DNA from: Isoetes taiwanensis
Lineage: Eukaryota > Streptophyta > Lycopodiopsida > Isoetales > Isoetaceae
Length of the DNA: 64,000 nt
Direction: 5' to 3'
NCBI GenBank assembly: GCA_021234155.1
Contig: JAJEKV010000410.1
Span: forward strand, 60,001-124,000
Shown piece by piece: positions 13,480 to 22,020 of the stretch. Numbering within the stretch: position 1 is the first letter of the stretch; each line of letters starts with the position of its first letter. The translations under genes and the position numbers were made by a program. The notes beneath the pieces were generated by a model. It did not search any database. It had not been told where the DNA came from and saw only the letters and a list, made by a program, of their open reading frames with translations.

Positions 13480-13735
13480 TTGTCAGTCAGACATATATTT
13501 ATAATGAGATTATTATGTTTATAATGAGATTATTATGTCCCTAATATATATGACGGCAAATCTTATTTGAAGAATTTAATAAATTTTGTTTAAGGTTTTT
13601 ATGTGAATCAATTGCCTTGAATATGGGCTATTGATCCTATCCTTGTTTGCTATCTATTATTTGACATCTTTCCTTTAAACTAATAATGGTGGATAAAGTC
13701 CATACGCACATGAGACTATTGTTCCTTCTAAGTGG
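13480..13735. repeat. Dispersed repeat, copy A
   Basis: This segment matches 29405-29645 in the same orientation. Shared strings include TTTGAAGAATTTAATAAATT, TTTGACATCTTTCCTTTAAA and AATAGTCT/GACTATTGT near the end. It lies immediately 3' of the aspartic protease pseudogene. Copy B has no protease beside it, so the repeat is independently mobile or part of a larger decayed duplication. Confidence 0.75.
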
Positions 13736-15792
13736 AATGATATCAGTATAGTTATTCTGAACTGTGCAATACCTTAAGCTTAATTGAAGGTATTTAATGT
13801 TGTAAGACTGTGCACAAGTAAAAAATTTATAAATTAGAACAGATATTGCTATACACAGGAGGAAGGAGTTTCTTTAGATGGCGGGCATTGCTGGAGCATG
13901 CATTAAATGGCAAAATTAACTTTGTAATGAACGGATATCATTTGTTCTTGTTGATATTTAATTTGTTGATTTAACATAGAATATCGGGGACACAACAACA
14001 CAATCATCAGAAGCCTGTTTCTCTTGCATTTTCCCTCCATTTCCTTTGTGTTTTCCAGTCCATAACATAAAATGTTATGGTGCTAAAACCCATCACAGAT
14101 TTCATCTTTCTGTTTCAGCCATTGGAAACAAACAGAAGGTACAGTACTTTACACTACGACAGTTTTTGTATAACATGCAAAGAGTGGTGATTATGTTTCT
14201 TTTGTGAGTTTTTGGTTTTGCACAGGTATAGGTCTACATGCAGCTCAAGTGTTGGTTCTGTCTATCCATTGTCTGATCAGCAAGTTCCTCATATGCCTCT
14301 GATCAGCAAGTTCCTCATATGCCTTTCTGGAACTCCATCCTTCCATGGTTATGCTTTGCTTCAATATCCACGAGCCAGACCCAAGCTTATGCCCCAAAGT
14401 GAAATGCATCCTAGCAATTATACCAAATAAGGATCTTGCCAAGTCACATGTTTGTGATTCATAGCAGAAATGAGGTCATTCTGTCGCATTAAACAGCAGA
14501 TTGTAATTGAAAATCTAAGCGCCAATGTAAAGAGATAAATTTCAGTAAATATTGCTGCATCTAAAGCCATTCATGCACGAAATATATTTCAATCTCATAT
14601 TATATTTAACATGATGATGCATTTGTATGGTTGCCCGCTTTGATCCTTTGAACGTAGAGAATGTTATTTCCTTGAGATTGGGAAACTTCCTTTTTTTAGT
14701 GCTCAATTACATCATCGTCCTGTGATAATCCTTATTTAGCAGCAAAAAAATGACATAAAATTGCTTGTATTTAACTTAAAGCTTCGCTATTTGAGGATTC
14801 TATTTCAAAAGAATTCATGGACAAATAAACCTACACATAATCGAATGGCCAGCATTCAAAACAAAGCAACTAGACTGCTGATGGAACGCTCCATGTACAT
14901 ATTAAATTATTATCCTGCAGATGTTTTGACACTAATGTTTGTATCTAACCATAATGCTCTTTCTTGCTGAACTTCTTGTTGTGTTTGACGATATAGAATG
15001 GATACAATTTTATTGAATATCTAGATAGGATAATGATGGACAAGATATGCATTAGATCATCAAGTTATATACATACCGCAAATGTATGCGGGCAAGAAAT
15101 AGCCAAATGTGTTTCTTGGATTTCTTATAACATCAGAGATTCATGAGCAAAGTAGAGATATAAAACTTTTAGGTGAAAGCCCGTGCCTCACTTGAATGAA
15201 ATTACAAAAGACATGACGTAGCAGTCAAGAGCAGAGGAGAGTAAATGAAGCTCGTGCTTCACTTGAATGAAATTAAAAAAGGCAACACATAACAGCTAAA
15301 ACTTTTGTATCCAGACATTGGAAATATTTATAGACCAAGGAAATATTTACAGACCAATTCTGATGAAAAAAACATGCAAGCCGATCCAGCAGTCTCATCT
15401 GAAGCATGTAAAGAGCATAAGGTTAAGAAGTAGTTTTTTTCTTAGGTTTCATACCAGGGCCATCTGGGTAGCAAGCACGTCATAAAAAGAAATTCATACT
15501 ACAGAGAAAAAGAATGAACTGGAGAGCTTCCAATTGGTAATGCAATGGGTTCAAAGAGAATAAGTTCTGAGGTTTTCAAATGTTATCTTAAGAGTTGGGT
15601 AACGATTATAGTCTCAAACCCTATAAATGTTAGATTATAATTTCAAATCTACAAATGCCTATGATTGAAATTATTGCTAAGTACTGTTTGTGTTCTGATA
15701 AAAAAAAGTACCTGGCTTGGACGGTATTCTTTTTCTCTGATTGCTCTTGAATCAGCGGCACAAAGGCCGCTGGACTTCATTCGGGCATGAAA
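13736..15792. other. A/T-rich stretch, no gene recognised
   Basis: Contains a 26-bp tandem duplication at 14273-14324 (CTGATCAGCAAGTTCCTCAT twice). A second pair of related units lies near 15173-15295 (CACTTGAATGAAATTA twice). Open frames are short. The right end, about 15649-15792 on the minus strand, is read through by the truncated retrotransposon pol frame but no longer resembles pol. Confidence 0.5.
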
Positions 15793-17064
15793 GAACACGA
15801 TAACAAATGTGTCAAAAAATTCCCGAAAGATATCGTTCATGAGTCTCATGAACGTTGCTGGGGCATTAGATAAGCCGAATGGCATCACCGTGAATTCATA
15901 GTGGCCATATCTTGTCCGGAACGCCGTTTTGTGGACATCTTCCTCCTTGATTCTGATTTGATGATAGCCGGACCTTAAGTCTATTTTGGAGAAGACCCTG
16001 GCACCATGTAGCTGATCCATCAGGTCATCTGCTCTGGGTAAGGCATACTTGTTCTTGATGGTGTGCTTGTTTAATTGGCGGTAGTCAATACACATCCTCA
16101 AGCTTCCATCTTTCTTCCTGACGAATAAGATGGGGGCTCCGAACGGAGAGACACTAGGTCTTATGAACCCTAGGTCTAATAGCTCTTGCAATTGCTTCTT
16201 CAACTCTGATAGTTCGTGGGCCGTCATTCTATACGGTGCCTTACTTGTGGGCTTGGTGCCTGGTTCGAGTGCAATTTCGCACTCCACTCCTCTATATGGT
16301 GGAAGTTCCTTGATTTCATCGGGGAACAAGTCATGGAACTCCTTTATTAGCTTGGCTATCTGCTTGGGTAGCTTGCTTACTGATTTATCTTCTTTATCCT
16401 CTGGTGCCTCTTCGTCGGCAAGTTCTAATTTGAAGATGTATGCAACTTGCTGCCTTTTCATGCATCTAAGTAACTTCTTACTCGACATGCATTGCATTAT
16501 AGGTGTTACTTCCTTACCTGTGATCTCTATGATTTTCCCGTTGGGCGTCGTGAGCTTCACCTTTCGCTCCCCACAATCTATTACTGCTTTTGCCGGGTTG
16601 AGGTATTCCATACCTATGATGAGGTCATATTTTCCGATGTTCATGATTTCTGCCCCCATTTCAATGTTGATCCCAGGTAAGTCTATATTGAAATTCACCC
16701 TCTTGCCGGCAGTGTGCCTGATGGCTCCGCTAGCTAACACTACTGGCCTGGGCTTGGACTTCATGGCTTTCAACTTTAGCATTTCGGCCATCCTTGGTGG
16801 CCTTGAAATTGTGGGGTGTTTGCCGGTGTCTATGAGGACTATAAAAGATTTGGCGGCTATCTTACCAATTGTGGATATTACTTGGTACTGGTTCTCCGCA
16901 TTTTCTGTATCTATGGCGGCAAAGATATGACACTCACCATGGATAAAGTCGCGTCTTTCGTCCTCCTCTTCTTCTGGCGGGGTCTCCCAACCTCCCATCT
17001 CCGCAATCGATCTGTTTTCGCCGAAAAACTGTTCCAGCTTGCGGGCTTTCCAAACGTTACTCAA
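15793..17064 (-). pseudogene. pol: pol: aspartic protease and reverse transcriptase (element 1), truncated
   Basis: A long open frame of about 420 pol residues. The protease has [14 protein letters not shown] with the catalytic DTG (residues near 75-80), then IIGMEYL, the usual ILGMDWL-like flap and C-terminal motif. RT follows: [121 protein letters not shown] and [13 protein letters not shown]. It ends at DTFVIVF, exactly where YLDDILVYS-type residues should come. What follows in frame (to 15649) is unrelated. This is classic Ty3/gypsy RT of chromovirus-like style. It cannot be active without the catalytic YxDD, RNase H and integrase. Confidence 0.9.
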
Positions 17065-17277
17065 GGTAAGTCGACCTTCTTACGGTAGTCGGATTGGCTC
17101 CGGCGATCTACCCTTATTCTTTCTTCCCTTGGTGGTTCTTTCTGTTTCTTCCTCGGATTTCGAGCTTGAGTAGAAAGGCTATCTGAAGATGGGCCGAGCT
17201 AGAAGATCCGCTTGGAAGCTCCTCTTTTTTCTTTTCCTTGTCTTTGAGAGCGGGCCCTTGGGGCTTGCACGTTACAG

Positions 17278-17520
17278 TCACCTGTTATTTCCCCTGCCGG
17301 CCAACATGGCTTTTATTTCTTGCAGATCTGACCTCATCTGCGAGAATTCTTCTTCCGGCGTCGGTCGCGTGGTACTCTTGAGCGGTCCGAGGGCAGGCTG
17401 TCCGGTGGTGTCACCGCGCTGCGCCTTGGGCTTGGAATTCAATATCGACATTCCTGGCTGTTCTAGCTGCACATATTGCATTGGCACCATTTATCATGAG
17501 TTCTTTTGTTGGTTGCATTA
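17278..17520 (-). pseudogene. gag: gag remnant (element 1)
   Basis: Between ORF2 and protease two overlapping minus-strand frames (ELMINGANAICAARTARN and MVPMQYVQLEQPGMS, then PTPEEEFSQMRSDLQEIKAM) look like the N-terminal part of a gag with a short coiled-coil-like tail. No CCHC knuckle is present. In element 2 about 870 bases separate the conserved VWKTRKL and DFIDGECHI blocks, but in element 1 only about 80, so the capsid/nucleocapsid part was deleted here. Confidence 0.5.
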
Positions 17521-17658
17521 AGAGTTTGAATGATATGATTGTTAAGGCAAATATATCAAAAAGACATTTAAAATGCAATTCAAAAGATCTTATATTTTTA
17601 TTAATATATAGCCGATATATTAACTTAATACAATAGTCATGACTCCTGTTACATTGAT

Positions 17659-19180
17659 TCACTGATAGGATGGGTGATCCTCAAGGAATTTCTTCACTTG
17701 GGCTGTACCCACTGTACGTCCCAAGTTCCGGAGTATGTCCCTCGATGATCCCCCTCGGATGGCTAAGGCTAGCTCTTGCACCCGTCTATCAGAAGTATGA
17801 GCCGCCGTTACTGCCAACCTACCCTGCCGAAGGTGGGGTACCGCGAAGTCAAAGATGCTCAAGGCGATTCTCCGCTTCACCAAAATTACGTGGTCGGCTT
17901 TTTCTGTTAGCCGTGCGTGCATGCCAAACCCCGAAAGTGCTATCAGCATCTGCACGACTTCCTCTCCACGTGGGCTGAAAAGTTTGTGGAATACTACTAT
18001 TCTGCCATCTGTTAGGAGCGGAAGATAGTATTTGAGTGCTCCTCCTGGACGAGAGTCCCCCGTACTCCTGAGGTGGACTGGTGCCTTGATGAATACTGAT
18101 CGACCGGTACTTGAACCAATTCCTCGTAATCGTGGAAGAGCGTTCTTAAACTTGTTAAGTTCGTGGCTCTTCCTAGGAACGCTGGTACTGGTTCTTGGGA
18201 TGAAGAATCTGCTTGAAGTGCTCTTGCTGTCTTCCCTCTTATCCCCATCTGTTCTTGGAGTGCCACAAACTCTTCCTCTGTCGGAAGCTGTTCTTCATTC
18301 ATGATGCCTCTGATGGTGTTATAAGCTTCGATATCGGAGATCGTATGTCCTGTGTAAGTGGCTGTTTCCCTTACCTCCACAGGAAATTCATCGATCTCTT
18401 GGTCGATGAATTCATCCAAGTCCGGCTGCTGCCGCAGAAGGTGGAGGAGTTCGTCGATGCGATAGCCTCTGTCCCTGCATTCGGGAAGGTTTTTGATATC
18501 GTTTAGGATCAAATATTCCTGCCCTTCGACTATGATCGGTGCTAGGCTTGTTATTCCCAGACCGATTGGTTGTGCTATCCTAGGTGTGCTCCTGTCAGCT
18601 TCGAAATGGCCAACATCTTGTTCTGCTTCCCGGCGTTCTTCCTCTGGGTCCACTTCCATTTCATCTTCACTTTCATCCCCTGAGTCCTCTCTCGCTTTGG
18701 ATGATTCCGCTTTGGACTGCTCATACTCAAGCAGTAGTTGCTCGTCTGCTGCCGAGTCCAAGAGTGTAATCTCTAGTGGCTGGATTGACGGCTCTCCTAC
18801 TACGGTTTGGGCCCTATAGAATAAGTATAGTGCTAATGCCACGTTGCAAGAGAAGAATCTTTTTCTATTACTGCTCAGGGTCATGTAATCGGGTAAGCGC
18901 TCGGTTCTATTCTGCAGCAATTTAGCAATGTTGGGTATATGACCTAGGGCTGTTTGCAACACTGTTTTTGGTACAAAGTACCCTATGCATGGGGGTATTT
19001 CTTGCAAGCTGGGAGCTACTTTCTCTTGGAATTCTTGCAGAACTTGTTGGTAGAATGGGTTTGAATTCAGAGTTGCCGACAAGTCTAATTCTTTCTGGAA
19101 AACTTGGAATACTAGGTTAACATCTACCTGAGCAATATGGGGAGAGGCGCTGTACCAGTTGATGAATGAGATGTAGCCAT
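17659..19180 (-). pseudogene. ORF2 of element 1: conserved retroelement protein of unknown function
   Basis: I do not recognise this protein. The natural start is probably the ATG at 19180-19178 (MAT...), with one base out of frame before SFINWYSASPHIAQ. The main frame runs to 18012 and, after another one-base shift near 18040, continues as YYLPLLTDGRIVVFHKLFSP to a stop at 17659, about 500 residues in all. The middle is acidic (EDSGDESEDEMEVDPEEERR). Element 2 has the same protein: SSFVRWYNDSNHIREFP, YIFATDILNLPYCRRG against YLILNDIKNLPECRDRG, MIVFHKEFSPRGED, and EGGSAARILQNMG against RGGSSRDILRNLG. Conservation between two strongly diverged elements implies function. It sits between the H3-like ORF and gag. 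Possible roles are a second structural protein or a partner of the histone-like protein; neither is shown. Confidence 0.7.
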
Positions 19181-19478
19181 GAGGACAAGCATAGTGTCGA
19201 TATCAAACGGAGTTGGAAGCGCTTAAGGAGACTTGAAAATCGCCTTGGGCGCAGGAGCAAATTTATAGGTGTTGCTTGGGGGTTATGAGGGTATTTATAG
19301 GGATTTTCTACCCTAAAATTTTTAGGGTTCCTAAAACTTTTGGCATTTTGAGGTGAAGTTTGATGTTTCTAGGCTAATTGGGAGCTAAAAATGGATTCTA
19401 TAGAGTTTCAGGATTCTAATGCAACAAATTTTGGCTGATTTGGATATGCCTAGCACAAGTTATGGGGTTTGAAAAATC

Positions 19479-19757
19479 GGACCCCTCTAAGCATGCACGA
19501 GAGCATAGTTAGGTTGGGACCTAAGTGGCCTCTGGCGCATCCACTGAGGTGTTGGACCCAGATGATGCCAAACAAATTTTAATAGGTGAATTCTTACTTA
19601 TCTTCTTATGAACTGCAAGTTTGTGTGCTTTTTTACTTCATTTGGAGCAGGTAAGTGGCTGATCAATGGTCCAGTTGGCTGGACCCCTCTAAGCATGCGC
19701 GAGGGCATAGTTAGGTTGGGACCTAACTAGTGTCTGGCGCATCCTTGGAGGTGTTGA
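19479..19757. repeat. Two stem-loop repeats between ORF1 and ORF2 (element 1)
   Basis: Copies at 19479-19560 and 19681-19757 of the roughly 80-bp unit that also occurs three times upstream of the H3-like ORF. Each starts ACCCCTCTAAGCATGC and ends TGGCGCATCC-x-GAGGTGTTG, so the outer arms pair (CCTCTAAG-x-ATGCGC with GCGCATCCTTAGAGG). The middle AGTTAGGTTGGGACCTAACT is itself a stem. Confidence 0.8.
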
Positions 19758-19899
19758 CCTCTTTTTAACCAAAATTTCCCATTTGCTCCTTAATTGCTAC
19801 TACACTTGATCTTGTGCATATTTTAAACAAACTATACGTCCTTATTATTCAAAATTTTCACACTTTACATATAAGCTCCTTAGTTACAAAAAGTATTTT

Positions 19900-21048
19900 C
19901 TATCCTATTTGTCTGTTCTCTTGATGTACTTCGCCAGTCTCATGTCTTTCGGTGTTACAGTGACTCTTTTTGCGTGGAGCGTGCACGCCAATGCGGTCTT
20001 CGAAGTGTTGCACGACCTCCATCTCTGCCGCTTCTTGCAAAGCGAGTAACATGTCGTTGGTTACTCGCTTGTCGGGGTCGAAATCCCACAAAATCTCCCG
20101 GACAAATCTCTGGAATGCAGCTCTGGGGATAAGAAATCCGTAACTCCGTTGGAAGTGTCGGATTTCTCGCAAGGCTCTCCCAAATACTGAATTTTGGGAT
20201 CTTTTCATTGGCTTCTGTGGGGGATCCGGAAGCTCTGGTGGAGGTTTCAGCTGAAATATCTCGCGTTTTGGTCGCCCTCCTTCAATGTATTTCACCTTGT
20301 ACGCCTCGTAATAGGCACTATTGTCAGTATGCATCTTCTTGTATGCATTATACTCTGCTAACTCCTTCTTATACTTCCTCTCGGGCCCTAAGGTATACGA
20401 GTCCCTGGCCGTTTTGCCCGACTTCTTCGCAGCTGCTTTGTCTGCCTCTAAGTTCCTCGTCTGTTGCCCTTGGGGAAACGGTGGAGGAAACGGTGGGGGT
20501 TGTTCTACCTGTGGTTCTGTCGGGTCCTGGGCTGGGGGTTGGCTCTCTTCTTGGGGTTCTTCGGGCTCGGGCTGATGCTTCTGCTTATTTTTCGAGGATT
20601 CTCCAATTCCGTCAAATACCTTATCCAAGAAGTTGTGCGCATTACCTGAATCTTCTGATGACGATGCGGGTTGGTCGTCTTCGGGTCGTTCGCCGATGAC
20701 GATGTCGACCGATCTCCTCTTCTTCTTCCTTGGTGGCTCTTCCGTCAGCACTCCCTTGCCCTTCCTGTCTTTTTCTTCCCTGTTCTTCGACCTTTGTTCC
20801 CGCCATTGGTTTTCTTCGGCCTCCTCAGCTGCTTTCTGTGCTTTCTTCTTTGCCTTCTCCTCTTTCTTCTTTGCCTTCTCCTCTTTCTTCCGCCTCTTCT
20901 CTAGGTTCCGGTAGTATCTAGGTCGCCTCTCCATGTCGGCCTTCAATTTCTCTTCGGCATCTTTGAGTTTCTGCTCGGTGGCGAGGACTTGGGCGCTGGG
21001 CATATCGTCGTTGCTTACCTTACGAGCGGTCTGCTTCGTCCTAGCCAT
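19900..21048 (-). pseudogene. ORF1 of element 1: histone H3-like protein with long inserted linker
   Basis: The predicted protein (382 residues) begins MARTKQTARKVSN, identical to the first nine residues of the mature histone H3 tail, including Lys4 and Lys9. About 275 residues of charged low-complexity sequence follow: Lys/Glu-rich coiled-coil-like KKKEEKAKKKAQKAAEE, then Pro/Gln/Glu-rich. From about residue 289 comes the H3 fold: ALREIRHFQRS (alpha-N/alpha-1), AFQRFVREIL, MLLALQEAAEMEV (alpha-2) and HFEDRIGVHA. One extra base near 19975-19980 shifts the frame. The other frame then reads HAKRVTVTPKDMRLAKYIKR and a stop at 19905-19907, the H3 C-terminus. Without that base the fold is complete. 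Loop 1 is not lengthened as in CENH3. It lies about 950 bases after the primer site, first among the element's ORFs. Tail and fold are beyond chance; a role in nucleosomes or as an H3 mimic is inference. Confidence 0.9.
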
Positions 21049-21264
21049 ATTTGGCAGAGATTGATTTGGATCAGGGCGCCCGAAGATCGGCTATTGGAAC
21101 GAGCTCGAAGAACGATTTGGGAAACCCTAAAAATGAGGTCTGAGTCCACTAATTTATAGGGTAAAAATTTTAGGGTTTGGCCTAAGTGCTTATTTGCTTG
21201 GTTTGTTGATGAAATCCTCCATATCTCGAATGGAAGCTAGGTCTTCTTCAACCTTTTTCACTCG

Positions 21265-21768
21265 AACCCCTCGAAGCATGCGCGAGGAGGGTGTTAGGTC
21301 CGAACCTAACTATGCCCTGGCACGTCCTTAGAGGTGTTGGCCCTTTTTGCTTTAAACTTATCCAATTTAAACAAATTAACATGCATTTTCAACTAATTAA
21401 AGCATTCTAAGCGGGATTCTATCATTACTTTTACCATTTGAGTAAGTTTTGATCAAATTCGGGGGTTACTTTTGGGGGACCCCTCTAAGCATGCGCGAGA
21501 AGGGTGTTAGGTCATGACCTAACTAGTGTCTGGCGCATCCTTAGAGGTGTTGCTCCAAAATAACATTTACTTAATGTTTTTCTGTGTTTTAATACTCAAA
21601 TCTAGCTAACTAGAGCTTTTTAAGCGGAATTTGATCTTTTATTTTACAATTTGGGGCTCCTAAGGCCGAGTTCTAGGGTTCATATGGAGGGACCCCTCTA
21701 AGCATGCGCAAGAGACCAGTTAGGTCTGGACCTAGCATGCTCCTGGCGCATCCTTGGAGGTGTCGGCC
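21265..21768. repeat. Three stem-loop repeats in the leader of element 1
   Basis: Copies lie at 21265-21340, 21478-21553 and 21691-21768, spaced about 210 bases apart. Each has CCCTCTAAGCATGCGC at one end and GCGCATCCTTRGAGGTG at the other, which are complementary. In between is a TTAGGT...ACCTAA stem. Spacers differ, while paired segments are kept. An RNA structure in the genomic transcript (packaging, translation or dimerisation) is a reasonable inference. Confidence 0.8.
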
Positions 21769-22006
21769 AAAAAGTGTCTAAAATTTGGTAGAACTTTTTT
21801 AGGGTTTTCTTCTATCTATTTCATCTTAAATATGTTCTCTAATTATCCTAATTCTAGATAATTACTAACTCTATTCCTGGGGAAAAAATTTTTTTTCCCA
21901 CTATTCGAGGTTTGTGCTTGGGCTTTTATCTCCAAGACTGAATGTCTAGATTAGTTAGTTCCTATAAGAATACGGTCAGTGCTCGATCTTGGTCTGCTAA
22001 GCTCAA

Positions 22007-22019
22007 GGCTCTGATACCA
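22007..22019 (-). promoter_or_regulatory. Primer binding site, tRNA-iMet
   Basis: The minus strand reads TGGTATCAGAGCC one base inside the LTR end (ACA, A, TGGTATCAGAGCC). This is complementary to the 3' end of plant initiator-methionine tRNA, the usual minus-strand primer of plant Ty1 and Ty3 elements. It fixes the orientation and the inner LTR boundary. Confidence 0.9.
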
Positions 22020-22020
22020 T

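Noticed and set aside
15649-15792. Continuation of pol past RT in the open frame
   Set aside because: After FVIVF the text [16 protein letters not shown] shows no RT, RNase H or integrase motif. The homology break marks the truncation point.
16130-16930. A 266-codon plus-strand ORF
   Set aside because: It is the antisense shadow of the protease-RT frame, which has clear motifs.
20208-20921. Plus-strand ORFs opposite the H3-like ORF, Ser/Leu/Phe-rich
   Set aside because: Antisense of the Lys/Glu-rich linker; composition artefact.
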